Below are positions 17,399 to 26,592 of a stretch of 64,000 bases of DNA, in pieces. Each line of letters opens with the position of its first letter. The stretch's first letter is position 1. Position numbers and translations under genes: made by a program. The stretch lies in the NCBI RefSeq assembly GCF_000169095.1, contig NZ_AAVU01000029.1, positions 24,774 through 88,773 on the forward strand, given 5' to 3'. The notes below the pieces were generated by a model. It was given only the letters and a program-made list of their open reading frames with translations. It ran no database searches and had not been told where the DNA came from. The DNA comes from Lyngbya sp. PCC 8106 (lineage in GTDB: Bacteria > Cyanobacteriota > Cyanobacteriia > Cyanobacteriales > Microcoleaceae).

Positions 17399-17497
17399 CT
17401 CGACTCGGTAGAGAAAACCGAACCACCCAACCTCACTCGACTTATAATTACTTAAATATTTGGGTGACCTCTGATTGATGGGGTGCAGGGGGAGGTG

Positions 17498-17553
17498 GGG
17501 AGATAGGGAGATAGGGAGATAGGGAGATAGGGAGATAGGGAGATAGGGAGATG
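17498..17553. repeat. 8-bp minisatellite (GGGAGATA)
   Basis: Six perfect tandem copies of GGGAGATA are followed by one imperfect copy. The array lies upstream of the light-regulated small membrane-protein gene and beside the second MITE-like repeat. Such arrays are common between cyanobacterial genes and vary in copy number. Confidence 0.85.
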
Positions 17554-17562
17554 GAGAGAAAG

Positions 17563-17717
17563 ATATAGCACTACGCGAATACATGATTGTCATTTCTAAA
17601 TCCTAAAACCCCAGCCCAGTCTACTGTTCCCTCTCTTGGTGCGCGTTACGCAGAGCGGATGGAACATCGCGCCTAGTCGCACCGCTGTTCCCTGTTCCCT
17701 AGTGCGTAGCGCCATAG
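17563..17717. repeat. second, shorter copy of the MITE-like repeat
   Basis: The segment starts with ATATAGCACTACGC and ends with GCGTAGCGCCATAG, imperfect inverted termini of the same type as those at 16025-16237. It shares the interior words TTTCTAAAT and GCTGTTCCCTGTTCCCTA. At 155 bp it looks like a degenerate or deleted copy. No gene is present. Confidence 0.5.
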
Positions 17718-17734
17718 CAGACATCAACAACAAA

Positions 17735-17756
17735 GAGCGGGAACTCTGTCCCGCCC
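17735..17756 (-). terminator. likely terminator of the Gfo/Idh/MocA gene
   Basis: On the minus strand GCGGGA pairs with TCCCGC and is followed by TCTTTGTTGTTG. It lies about 70 bases after the oxidoreductase stop codon. The T-run is interrupted. Confidence 0.45.
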
Positions 17757-17823
17757 TTGATAAAAAACTTGAGATTACCCTATAGTATTGAATGATACTT
17801 TCGGCTTCTAGCTGCTGCCTTCT

Positions 17824-18903
17824 TTAATTGACACGAACGGCTGAGGAATTCAAATGATACTCCAGTTCTTCTAAATTCCAAGCTTGACCTTCAAGAGCCA
17901 TCTGCTCAATTAAACTTGCCAAACGTAAAGCCTTGAGAGCCTGTTCACCGCCGACAGAGGGTTGATTCCCTCCGCGAACACAATGAACAAAATGTTCTAA
18001 CTCCGCGTGTAAAGGTTCAATATTACTCGTGTGAACTTTCTCAATCAATCCATCCTGGCGGTAAAGAACCTGGCCATAGTCTGTGACATAATTCGCTGTC
18101 GTTTGACGATGAATCAGAATTTCATTATTGAGAAAATCAGCTTCAGTCAGAGAACTTTTACAATGAGCGACAATAGAACGCAACTTCCGATGAGTCACTT
18201 TACTCGCAATCAACGTAGCAACAATCCCGTTGGCAAAGCCTAGTGTTGCGGTAACATAATCCAAATAACCCGAATCTGCCGCTCGACTCCCACTGGCTGT
18301 CAGTCGCACCACAGGAGAAGCAACCAACTCAAGTAATAAGTCGATATCATGTATCATCAAATCTAAAACAACGGAGACATCGTTAGCGCGATTCGAGTAA
18401 GGACTCATCCGATGGGCTTCTAAAGCCAGTAATTCCTCAGTTTTGAGAACTTTACTCAACTCTTGAAACGCCGGGTTAAAGCGTTCGATGTGGCCGACTT
18501 GCAAAATCCGTTGATATTTAGCAGCAGCATTAACCAAAGATTCGGCTTCAGCAATACTCGCCGCAATAGGTTTCTCAATTAAAACATGAACCCCCGCTTG
18601 TAAACAGCTCATCCCCACAGAATAATGCAAACGAGTGGGAACCGCGATACAAACGGCATCGACGTGTTCGAGTAAATCCTGATAATCTTCAAAAAAATGA
18701 ACTCGATACTTGCTAGCAGTATCTAGCCCTCTTTCTACATTAATATCCGCAACACCCACCAACTGGACATCCTTGAGTAAACTCAGAACTCGGGTGTGAT
18801 GTTGTCCCATATTACCAACCCCAATCACTCCAATTCGCAGGGGGTGTGGCTGGCTATGGTTTCCCAGACCCGTTAAATATCCCTCTGACATCCTATTGAG
18901 CAT
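17824..18903 (-). CDS. Gfo/Idh/MocA-family NAD(P)-dependent oxidoreductase
   Basis: The preferred start is the ATG at 18903, nine bases after GGAGGAGA; a GTG seven codons earlier is less likely. The 359-residue protein has a Rossmann fold with GVIGVGNMGQHH near the start, then ADINVERG. The family motif EKPIA follows (VHVLIEKPIAAS), where the lysine is catalytic. The C-terminal dimerisation domain holds the HDIDLLLEL segment. Members oxidise or reduce sugars and related polyols using bound NAD(P). The substrate cannot be read from the sequence. A terminator follows. Nothing nearby points to a pathway. Confidence 0.9.
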   Translation of the reverse strand: MLNRMSEGYLTGLGNHSQPHPLRIGVIGVGNMGQHHTRVLSLLKDVQLVGVADINVERGLDTASKYRVHFFEDYQDLLEHVDAVCIAVPTRLHYSVGMSCLQAGVHVLIEKPIAASIAEAESLVNAAAKYQRILQVGHIERFNPAFQELSKVLKTEELLALEAHRMSPYSNRANDVSVVLDLMIHDIDLLLELVASPVVRLTASGSRAADSGYLDYVTATLGFANGIVATLIASKVTHRKLRSIVAHCKSSLTEADFLNNEILIHRQTTANYVTDYGQVLYRQDGLIEKVHTSNIEPLHAELEHFVHCVRGGNQPSVGGEQALKALRLASLIEQMALEGQAWNLEELEYHLNSSAVRVN

Positions 18904-19089
18904 CCCTGGACTCTCCTCCACCACAGGCTATAGGCTTGTATCGCCTACTGAATAAGTCGTGCAAATCCATCCAGATACTATCACAGCCTCTTACTTTGTA
19001 AAGAATTTCTAAGCCCGATTGAAGTTCCTCAACGGTCGAAATTTTTCACATCAGAGAGAATTGAAGATTTGTTTTCTTGATTTCTCACT

Positions 19090-19440
19090 TTAACCAAAGG
19101 TCGTTCCATTCCAACCCCACAGGGTTCCGGGAGCATTCGCAAATTCAATATAGATGCGATTGACTGGAATATCTAAAGCTTTATTGATGGTTTGGCAAAA
19201 ATCGGCACTCATCGTCTTGGTTTTACTCTCTGGTAAGCCAATACTTTTAATTTCCATGTAGCAAACGGGGTCTGTTGTCCCGGCGAATGTCATGGGAATA
19301 TTGGGTTCAAAGGCTGTCATCACATAGGATTCGGGTTTTCCTAAATGCTTGGCTAATGCGGCTGACAGGCTTTTGAGTAGGGTTTCAACTTCCGATTTTT
19401 CAGGTGTTGAAACTGAAGTTTGAACTTTGATTAAAGGCAT
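19090..19440 (-). CDS. MIF/tautomerase-family protein
   Basis: The 116-residue protein starts MPLIKVQTS, so Pro1 is exposed after removal of Met and can act as the catalytic base of the tautomerase superfamily. Length and motifs (ESYVMTAFE, INRIYIEFANAP-like VNRIYIEFANAPGTLWGWNG) match the MIF/phenylpyruvate tautomerase branch. Cyanobacterial members of this size are common, but their natural substrate is not known. It shares the minus strand with the flavin reductase gene 60 bases upstream, so the two may be co-transcribed. Confidence 0.88.
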   Translation of the reverse strand: MPLIKVQTSVSTPEKSEVETLLKSLSAALAKHLGKPESYVMTAFEPNIPMTFAGTTDPVCYMEIKSIGLPESKTKTMSADFCQTINKALDIPVNRIYIEFANAPGTLWGWNGTTFG

Positions 19441-19500
19441 AGTTTAAGTTTTGAGAGGTAGAAAACTAATTTTTGAGGGGGTCTGAGGGGTCACTAATTT

Positions 19501-19980
19501 TTAACCGCCATAGTTCCAGCCTGTACTAGCCAGTGATAAGATTTCTCCGTCTCGATGTACACCTGCGGCAATGACTTCGCCCACAAAAACGGTATGATCA
19601 CCTTGAGGTACGCTGCCGACAACCCGACATTCTACATAGCCCAAGGAGTCGGTGATGATTGGACAGCCTGTTTCTCCCAAGTAGAATTCTACGTCTTCAA
19701 ATTTGTTCCCGACTCGACGTTGAGGTTTGAAGAATTTTTGAGCCATTTCTTTTTGGCCATCTTCTAGAAAACTCAGAGAAAATACTCCACTGGCTTCTAT
19801 CATGGCGTGGGATTTTGAGTCTTGTTTGACACAGTTGACGACTAGCGGGGGTTTGAAGGAGGCTTGCATCACCCAACTGGCGGTGAAACCGTTAACTTCT
19901 TCGCCGTCTTTGACTCCGCAAATGTACAGGGCGTGAGGAATTTTGCGGAGTATTGTGGTTTTGGCTTGTTCGTCTAGCAA
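19501..19980 (-). CDS. flavin reductase-like FMN-binding protein
   Basis: This 159-residue protein fits the flavin-reductase (DIM6/NTAB) family: LYICGVKDGEEVNGFTASW at the FMN site, FKPPLVVNCVKQDSKSHAMI, SGVFSLSFL, and the ending GWNYGG that is typical of the cyanobacterial branch. It binds FMN or reduces free flavin with NAD(P)H, and the electron acceptor is unknown. The start is a TTG at 19980 (LLDEQAK read as MLDEQAK), chosen because family members start at this point. The tautomerase gene follows at 60 bases. Confidence 0.88.
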   Translation of the reverse strand: MLDEQAKTTILRKIPHALYICGVKDGEEVNGFTASWVMQASFKPPLVVNCVKQDSKSHAMIEASGVFSLSFLEDGQKEMAQKFFKPQRRVGNKFEDVEFYLGETGCPIITDSLGYVECRVVGSVPQGDHTVFVGEVIAAGVHRDGEILSLASTGWNYGG

Positions 19981-20119
19981 GGGTTTGTCTGTTGTGAGTG
20001 GTTTTACACGATTTAGTTTACCAATCTTCTGTACCGCATCGCAGAGTTATTTCAATGTTTGTCACCCATCGAAAAATACTGATGAGTAGACTGAGGTATC
20101 AAAATATTTTCATCTATCT

Positions 20120-21262
20120 TTAGGTTGAGACTTGTTCCATGACGGATAATACATAGTCACATTGATTGACGGTATGATTGGTGGAAACATCAAAAATGAC
20201 TCCGCTTGATTCGGCTTTGATGTCTATAATTTGCGGTAAGTTTTCGGTTTTGTTAAAGCTGAGAATTTGGTAGAGGGTTTCTCCTGTGTTGACGAAGCTT
20301 CCCAGTTCAACTCGATTTTGAATCATTCCGCCTGTGGGTGCATAATATCGTTTAGCATGGCTTTTTAGGGTGAGTTTTAGAGGATGGTTTGTGGCTTCTG
20401 ATAATGGAAAATTGTCGATTTTTAACAAGTTTTTGTGAGCTAAATAGTTTTTGATCCCGCGAATTCCTTTTTCGACTGATTCTGGATTCATTTTCATTCC
20501 TGAACCGAGTTCTAATGTCCAAGATTCAATGTCAAATTGAACGGTTTTTCCCAGAGAGGACAATTGCTTTTCTAAGGCTAACCAGGGTTTAAGAAAGGCT
20601 TCATCAAAGGCATCTCCATCGTAGTTATTCATCAGAATTCCGTAATCGATCAAGAAGGCTTTTGCACTTTCTTCTCGACTTTTAAAACAGTATAAATAAT
20701 CAATCGCTTGATTGCTAGAACTGTGTAAATCAATCACATAATCTGCATCCAAACAGAGAGATTGTAAAATCGTGCGATAATATTCTGAATAAGAGCTTTG
20801 ACTTTGATTTTTTGTATTTTGAATTAGAGTTTGAAAGCGTTCTAATATTTTTTTGCGGTAGTTTTGCTGAATTTCTGGTAAGCTTAAATGCTGTTGCGAT
20901 CGCGCAAATTCTGCGATATCGACTTCTGTTTTTTCATAGTCCCAAAAGATGCGATTCCAGTCTTTGCCATCATAACTATTATAGCGGCCAGAGGAAAAAT
21001 GATGAGCGCGTTGATTGACTCCGAGAGGATTACAAACGGGAACCAGCCAAATTTCACCGCTGAGTTGAGTTTGATCTAATTTGATCAAATCTGCAATTAA
21101 ATGATGAATTACAGCGTTTCCACTAATTTCAGCCCCGTGTAAGTTTGACTGGATATAGGCTTTTTTTCCAGGTGTTGCACCTTGAAATTTGTAAACTTGC
21201 AGAGATAAATGATCGCCAGAAGCGAGTTTGATGAGTGGAATTGTTGAAATTTGAGGTTGCAT
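20120..21262 (-). CDS. succinylglutamate desuccinylase/aspartoacylase-family hydrolase
   Basis: This 380-residue protein is a zinc-dependent hydrolase of the AstE/AspA group in the M14 superfamily. The metal ligands are visible as H and E of NLHGAEISGN and the H of VIDLHSSS. The region VPVCNPLGVNQRAHHF is also characteristic. Members cleave acyl-amide bonds of N-acylated amino acids or similar small molecules, and the substrate here is unknown. The C-terminal part (TGGMIQNRVELGSFVNTGETL) resembles the hybrid-like beta domain of the family. The gene abuts the upstream membrane-protein gene (TAAATG), so the two are translated from one message. Confidence 0.87.
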   Translation of the reverse strand: MQPQISTIPLIKLASGDHLSLQVYKFQGATPGKKAYIQSNLHGAEISGNAVIHHLIADLIKLDQTQLSGEIWLVPVCNPLGVNQRAHHFSSGRYNSYDGKDWNRIFWDYEKTEVDIAEFARSQQHLSLPEIQQNYRKKILERFQTLIQNTKNQSQSSYSEYYRTILQSLCLDADYVIDLHSSSNQAIDYLYCFKSREESAKAFLIDYGILMNNYDGDAFDEAFLKPWLALEKQLSSLGKTVQFDIESWTLELGSGMKMNPESVEKGIRGIKNYLAHKNLLKIDNFPLSEATNHPLKLTLKSHAKRYYAPTGGMIQNRVELGSFVNTGETLYQILSFNKTENLPQIIDIKAESSGVIFDVSTNHTVNQCDYVLSVMEQVST

Positions 21263-21685
21263 TTAATTATCAATCAAAAAGTGAAATCCTAGTCCTAATC
21301 CCAAACCCAAAAGAGAAGTGATCAACAGTATAAAAAAAGCTGACCAATTTTTGATTCCTAAAGTTTGCAGTTCCATCCGAACTAATGTAGTTGCAGAAAG
21401 AATTAAGAGAATTTTAGCAAAAGTGTTTAAGTAGGTGGCAATCACAACAATTAGAAAAGAGCCTAACAGTATAGAGATAAAAGTCCCAAAATCGGTTTTA
21501 AACCATTTAACAATCGGCTTTTGCAACTGATTGATTGGAGTCGTAAATAATAAGCACAAGATGACAACACTTGTAATAATACCTCCCCATTCATAGAGAT
21601 TTATTTCCGCTTCAAATAGCGTCCATCCAAAAGTGATATAAGTTAAAATCAACAGGAATAAAGAAAGCCAAGTCGTCTTTTTCAC
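21263..21685 (-). CDS. small integral membrane protein, unknown function
   Basis: This 140-residue protein has four clear hydrophobic segments, roughly at residues 5-25, 33-51, 67-96 and 113-136. I do not recognise the family. Its stop codon is directly followed by the ATG of the AstE/AspA-like hydrolase gene, which implies an operon and perhaps a shared function at the membrane. Upstream, 40 bases separate it from the NIL-ferredoxin gene on the same strand. Confidence 0.75.
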   Translation of the reverse strand: MKKTTWLSLFLLILTYITFGWTLFEAEINLYEWGGIITSVVILCLLFTTPINQLQKPIVKWFKTDFGTFISILLGSFLIVVIATYLNTFAKILLILSATTLVRMELQTLGIKNWSAFFILLITSLLGLGLGLGFHFLIDN

Positions 21686-21725
21686 GTTTCAATTCCCAGA
21701 ATCTCATTGAGAAGATATTTGACGT

Positions 21726-22130
21726 TTAAAGATTGGTTGAAATTGCCTGGACTGGACAAGCAGAAATACATTGTTCACAAACAATACAGCGTGAGCGAGT
21801 AAAGGTCAAATAAAAGGTATCCGAATCAAGGGTTAAAGCTTCAGTCGGACAAACTCCTGTACACAAACCACAATCGACACAAATTTCCTCATCAATGAGA
21901 ATTTCTCGTCGTTCTAATGAAACCTTAATATTTTTGGATTGCATCCAATCAATAGCAGCTTCAAGTTGATCAATGTCTCCGGATAATTCTACAACAAGAG
22001 TGCCAATTTGATTCGGTGTAACTTGAGCGCGGATAATGTTTGATGCTACATTAAAATCCTTCGCCAACCGATAGGTGATCGGGACTTGAACGGAGGTTCG
22101 AGGAAATGTCAGCGTGACCCGTTTTTTCAT
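21726..22130 (-). CDS. NIL domain plus 2x[4Fe-4S] ferredoxin
   Basis: The 134-residue protein joins an N-terminal NIL domain (residues 3-75, a ferredoxin-like fold first seen in methionine ABC transporters) to a bacterial dicluster ferredoxin. The two cluster motifs are CVDCGLCTGVCP and CIVCEQCISACP, both complete. Proteins of this layout occur widely in cyanobacteria and archaea, and some are linked to sulfur or methionine metabolism; no such link is visible here. It should be a soluble electron carrier. It starts a minus-strand group with the next two genes. Confidence 0.9.
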   Translation of the reverse strand: MKKRVTLTFPRTSVQVPITYRLAKDFNVASNIIRAQVTPNQIGTLVVELSGDIDQLEAAIDWMQSKNIKVSLERREILIDEEICVDCGLCTGVCPTEALTLDSDTFYLTFTRSRCIVCEQCISACPVQAISTNL

Positions 22131-22397
22131 CTGATCAATCTTGGAAACATCGCTCTGATCATATCATTGACTCAGGAGATTTAGCAGTGGACTCTAGCTC
22201 TAGTTGTTTGACTATAGAAGAAGCTGAAACATTGTGCTAGCATAGATGCACCCCTTTCTAAGTGCCAAGCACTTCAGGTCTAATTTTGCCTGAGTTTTGA
22301 GATCAAATATTCCATATTATTGAGTGAGCAGAGTAGAGAGTCTAATCTTGAAAATACAATGGGTTTTGAGTGGGAAAAATAATCGGCTGCGATCACG

Positions 22398-24218
22398 ATG
22401 AACAAGCTAACTCTACGGATTGAACGAAATCAGCCATTTCGATACCTGAGTCTATTAATATTAGTGGTGTTGGCGATTCCCAATCTGGGTTTGGCTCAAG
22501 CCTCAGCCGTCCCTCAAACGAGTTCAGTCAACTTGTCATTCAATCCTCCCCAAACAGAAGATGCTTATCGGTTAGGCTCCGGTGATCGCATTAGCATCAA
22601 TATATTTCAAGCTCCTCAATATAGTGGTGAGTTTGAAGTGTTGGTGAATGGCACAGTTAATTTACCGCAAATTGGGGGTGTTGTGCTAGAGGGGCTGACA
22701 CTCGAACAAGCTGCTACTCTAATTGCGACTCAATATGAAAGTGCAAGAATTCTTAGACAACCGCGAATTACAGTCAGTTTAGTTACTTCTCGACCTTTAA
22801 TCATTGGGATAGCCGGAGAAGTTCATCGTCCGGGATCTTATACTCTCAGTCTAGAAGGATCGAAATTACCCACCGTTAGCCGAGCCATTAAAATAGCGGG
22901 GGGGATTACTCAATCAGCGAATTTGGAACAAGTTCAACTGCGGCGTCCCCGTCGAGATGGTTCAGAAGAAATCATTAATGTAAACTTATGGCAGCTTTTG
23001 CAAACGGGTAATCTCAGTTATGACAGTTCATTGCGAGATGGAGATACAATCTTCATCCCGACGATGAGTCAGATTGATCCGGTAGTAGGTTCTCAACTGG
23101 CTAATGCTAGCTTTGCGGCCGATCAAAGTCAACCGATTAGTATTGCGGTAGGGGGAGAAGTTCAACGACCTGGCCCCTATGTGGTCGCTGGAACGGGTGC
23201 ATCCAGTGGGATTCCGACCATTACCCAAGCCATTCAGCAAGCGGGGGGAGTGAAGTTGATGGCTGATATTCGCTCCATTCAGATTCGTCGGATCACAAAT
23301 ACGGGATTTGAGCAAACCCTGGAGGTTGATTTGATGCCGTTATTAGAAGGGGGAGATCTCGGACAAGATATTCTATTGCAAGAAGGGGATAGTATTTTTG
23401 TTCCTTCAGTTGACAATATTAACTTAGCTCAGGTTTCTCAACTCAGGACAGCCAGCTTTGCGGCTTCTCAAACCGAACCGTTGAATATTGCAATTATTGG
23501 TGAAGTGTTTCGACCAGGCCCGTATACAGTTACAGGAAGTTCGAGAACGGGTGAAGCGGGCATTCCAGGTAGTGGTGCTAATGGAAATACACCTCCAACG
23601 GTTACTAGGGCGATTCAAGTTGCAGGTGGAATCAAGCCGCTAGCCGATATTCGCTCCATAGAGATTCGGCGGGTCAGCAATTCGGGTTTACCAACCGTGA
23701 TTACGATTAACCTCTGGGAATTGTTAAAACAGGGAGATGCAACTCAAGATACAATTTTACAGGAGGGAGATACGGTTTTTGTGCCAACGGCAACCGAAGT
23801 CAATCCCGAAGAAATTGGTCAAATTGCGGAAGCCAGTTTTGCACCCAATACAATCCGCGTTAACATCGTTGGAGAAGTACAAAGACCGGGATTGGTAGAA
23901 ATTCCACCGAATACCCCGCTTAATGAAGCTCTGTTAAGAACAGGTGGATTTAACTCTCGGGCAAATGAAGGTTTAATCGAACTGATTCGTTATAATCCCA
24001 ATGGTACAGTTGAGCAACGCCGAGTCCAACTTGACTTTACTCAAAATGCCAACGAGCAGACGAATCCCATACTCCGCAACAATGATGTGGTGATTGTTAC
24101 CCCTTCTACCTTGGCGAATATTTCCGATACTGTGGATAAAATTGTCACTCCTTTGAATCGTATTCGGTCTTTATTTGTAGTGCCTTCTGCGTTTATTGAT
24201 GTTTTCAGAAACTTTTAG
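22398..24218 (+). CDS. polysaccharide export outer-membrane protein (OPX, SLBB repeats)
   Basis: This 606-residue protein has a signal peptide (hydrophobic SLLILVVLAIPNLGLAQ, residues 18-34). The Poly_export domain (YRLGSGDRISINIFQAPQYS, residues 53-130) precedes several SLBB repeats whose cores read AGEVHRPGSYTL, GGEVQRPGPYVV, IGEVFRPGPYTV and VGEVQRPGLVEI. In Wza/OPX proteins such a stack builds the periplasmic channel for polysaccharide export. The repeats at about 250-350 and 360-480 are similar to each other. It is the first gene of the exopolysaccharide locus and pairs with the co-polymerase gene 91 bases downstream. No lipobox is seen, unlike E. coli Wza. Confidence 0.92.
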   Translation: MNKLTLRIERNQPFRYLSLLILVVLAIPNLGLAQASAVPQTSSVNLSFNPPQTEDAYRLGSGDRISINIFQAPQYSGEFEVLVNGTVNLPQIGGVVLEGLTLEQAATLIATQYESARILRQPRITVSLVTSRPLIIGIAGEVHRPGSYTLSLEGSKLPTVSRAIKIAGGITQSANLEQVQLRRPRRDGSEEIINVNLWQLLQTGNLSYDSSLRDGDTIFIPTMSQIDPVVGSQLANASFAADQSQPISIAVGGEVQRPGPYVVAGTGASSGIPTITQAIQQAGGVKLMADIRSIQIRRITNTGFEQTLEVDLMPLLEGGDLGQDILLQEGDSIFVPSVDNINLAQVSQLRTASFAASQTEPLNIAIIGEVFRPGPYTVTGSSRTGEAGIPGSGANGNTPPTVTRAIQVAGGIKPLADIRSIEIRRVSNSGLPTVITINLWELLKQGDATQDTILQEGDTVFVPTATEVNPEEIGQIAEASFAPNTIRVNIVGEVQRPGLVEIPPNTPLNEALLRTGGFNSRANEGLIELIRYNPNGTVEQRRVQLDFTQNANEQTNPILRNNDVVIVTPSTLANISDTVDKIVTPLNRIRSLFVVPSAFIDVFRNF

Positions 24219-24309
24219 GGTCTTGAGTTAAAGAATTAACTATACTGGGGCTAGAGTGAGGGTGAAAATGCGGTTATCTCGCAGTTAGGTTATTTTTTTG
24301 TAGGAACTT

Positions 24310-26574
24310 ATGATTCCGGTTGGACGAAATTCTCAATCACTACCAACTACCTATGCTCCCCCTCCCGAGGATGATGACGAGGGAGGATTAGATCTTGGTC
24401 AACTTCTGGGGGCAATTCGTCGTCGTGTTTTGCTGATTATTGGAATGACGACGATTGTTGCATTAGGGGCGGCTTACAAGGCAGCAACTGAGACGACTAT
24501 TTATCAAGCCCAATTTGAGATTTTAACAGAGCCAGTTACGATTGAGACTCAAGTGATTTCTTCGACTAACCCAGAAACCTTGAGTAGTCGAGAGGATATC
24601 GTTGCAGTGAATGCCGATGCCATTAAACTTAAACTGCTCAAAAGCCCTAAAGTTCTTGATCCGGTTGTTGAACAACTTCAGGCTCAATACCCAGGGATTA
24701 ACTACAGTGCATTGGCTAGTAACCTCAATGTCAAACCGTCAGATCCAGATCTTTTGATTGTGGGATATCGAAGTCCGAATCCTGAGTTAGTGAAATCGGT
24801 TTTAGGCTTAGTGGCTGAAGCTTATCTTGAGTATAGTTTGCAAGTTCGCCAAACTGATATTTTGAAGGGAATTAAGTTTGTTGAAGAGCAACTTCCATAT
24901 TTACATGATCGGGTGCAAACTCAGCAAGAACGTTTACAAGGACTACGGCAAAAGTATAACTTAGTCGATCCAGCAACGACAGGTCAACAACTAGCGACTC
25001 AAATTACTGAGATTGAACAACAGCGTCTTGATGCTCAGTTACAACTACGTCAAGCACAAGCGGTTTATACCAATCTCCAACAACAACTGGCAAATTCATC
25101 AACAACGACTGAAACGGCTTCGGCTTCGATACTTACTCAAAGTTCTCGCTACCAAGCAATTCTGAGTGAATTACGAGCGATTGATAATGAGATCGCAAAG
25201 GGATCTGTTCTATATTTAGAAGAAAGTCCAGAAATTCAATTGTTGGAAGAACAACGGGAAAGATTACTGCCGTTACTTCGTCAAGAAGGAGAACAAGCTG
25301 CCAGGGATTTAGCCAGCCAAGTTCGAGAATTAGAAGCCCGTTATGAGATTTTGACTGATACTCTGAATCGTCTCAATCAACAAGTTAAGCAACTGTCTGT
25401 AGTGAGTCGGGAATATACAGATATTCAAAGAGAATTAACGATTGCAACAGATAACCTCAATCAATTCCTGTCTAAACGAGAAGCATTTAAAATTGATGCG
25501 GCTCAACGAGAGCAACCTTGGCAGCTACTTACTCCTGCGGGTGAACCAAAACCTTCTTCTTCGAGTGTTAAGAAAAACTTAGTGTTGGGATCGGTTTTAG
25601 GGATGCTGCTGGGTTTGGGAGCTGCTTTAGCGCTTGATAAATTGAGCAATATGCTTTATACACCGAAAGAGGTTAAGGATATTGCGAGACTTCCTTTACT
25701 GGGAATTATTCCGTTTGATAAAAATCTTAAACGTAACAATCGAACTGTCGATATTGGTAATGTCTTTTTGCAGAGTGATGCCAATGAATTGAGTTTGGGT
25801 GTTCAAAATCAACCTCAACAATTAGTTTCTATTTTTTATGAAGCTTTCCGATCCTTATATACAAATATTCGGCTTTTGAGTCCAGACGCTGCTATTGGTT
25901 CGGTTGTGATTAGTTCGAGCCAGCCGGGAGAGGGAAAATCAACAGTTGCAATTTATCTCGCTCAAGCCGCAGCAGAACAAGGTAGACGAGTTTTATTAGT
26001 CGATACGGATTTGCGTCATCCAAGTCTTCATTATTTTTTAGGACTCGCAAATATGCAAGGGTTAACAGATGTGATTTCGACTGACATTGATTTCAATCAT
26101 GTCATTCAGCAATCTCCTCAAGAAAATAACTTATTTGTGTTAACAGCAGGTTCAATTCCTCCAGATCCAATTCGAGTGTTAGCCTCTCAAAAAATGTTAG
26201 ATTTGATGTCTAAATTAAGATCTGCTTTTGATCTGATTGTGTATGATACTCCTCCTTTAACTGGACTGGCTGATGCTTTTTTATTGGCCGCAGAAACAAA
26301 TGGTTTGATTTTAGTGACAGGTTTGGGTCAGGTCAAGCGTTCGGTTCTTGAAAGTGCTTTAGATCAGTTAAAAGATCGTTCTAAATTTAGCACTCCTATT
26401 CTCGGGATTGTTGCCAATCGAGCTAAAAATGTTCCGTTGACTTCCTACGGTCATAGTTATTATAATCAATCTGCTTACAGCCAGAAGCCAATCGGAAAGA
26501 ATTTAAACAAGAATGGTGGAATTTATCAGGAAGAATCTTCGCTGTTAACTTTCTTTCGGAAAAAATCCAAATAG
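24310..26574 (+). CDS. Wzc-like co-polymerase with BY-kinase domain
   Basis: This 754-residue inner-membrane protein has a Wzz domain with a first membrane helix near residues 36-56, and a long periplasmic coiled coil (about 200-400). The second helix (VLGSVLGMLLGLGAALAL) is near residue 425, and a bacterial tyrosine-kinase domain follows. The kinase has Walker A SSQPGEGKST near 535, Walker A' VLLVDTDLRHPS near 560 and Walker B LIVYDTPP. The C-terminal tail has a tyrosine cluster (SYGHSYYNQSAYSQ), the usual autophosphorylation site. The protein controls chain length and couples polymerisation to the OPX channel encoded upstream. The gene converges with the beta-helix gene 18 bases away. Confidence 0.93.
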   Translation: MIPVGRNSQSLPTTYAPPPEDDDEGGLDLGQLLGAIRRRVLLIIGMTTIVALGAAYKAATETTIYQAQFEILTEPVTIETQVISSTNPETLSSREDIVAVNADAIKLKLLKSPKVLDPVVEQLQAQYPGINYSALASNLNVKPSDPDLLIVGYRSPNPELVKSVLGLVAEAYLEYSLQVRQTDILKGIKFVEEQLPYLHDRVQTQQERLQGLRQKYNLVDPATTGQQLATQITEIEQQRLDAQLQLRQAQAVYTNLQQQLANSSTTTETASASILTQSSRYQAILSELRAIDNEIAKGSVLYLEESPEIQLLEEQRERLLPLLRQEGEQAARDLASQVRELEARYEILTDTLNRLNQQVKQLSVVSREYTDIQRELTIATDNLNQFLSKREAFKIDAAQREQPWQLLTPAGEPKPSSSSVKKNLVLGSVLGMLLGLGAALALDKLSNMLYTPKEVKDIARLPLLGIIPFDKNLKRNNRTVDIGNVFLQSDANELSLGVQNQPQQLVSIFYEAFRSLYTNIRLLSPDAAIGSVVISSSQPGEGKSTVAIYLAQAAAEQGRRVLLVDTDLRHPSLHYFLGLANMQGLTDVISTDIDFNHVIQQSPQENNLFVLTAGSIPPDPIRVLASQKMLDLMSKLRSAFDLIVYDTPPLTGLADAFLLAAETNGLILVTGLGQVKRSVLESALDQLKDRSKFSTPILGIVANRAKNVPLTSYGHSYYNQSAYSQKPIGKNLNKNGGIYQEESSLLTFFRKKSK

Positions 26575-26592
26575 TCAAAAGTTGAGATAGAT

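Noticed and set aside
17498..17553. CRISPR-like repeat
   Set aside because: The 8-bp units are directly tandem without spacers, so this is a minisatellite.
17330..17593. N-terminal extension of the small membrane protein
   Set aside because: It would translate the GGGAGATA minisatellite and the promoter; the ATG at 17329 has a proper AAGGAG site.
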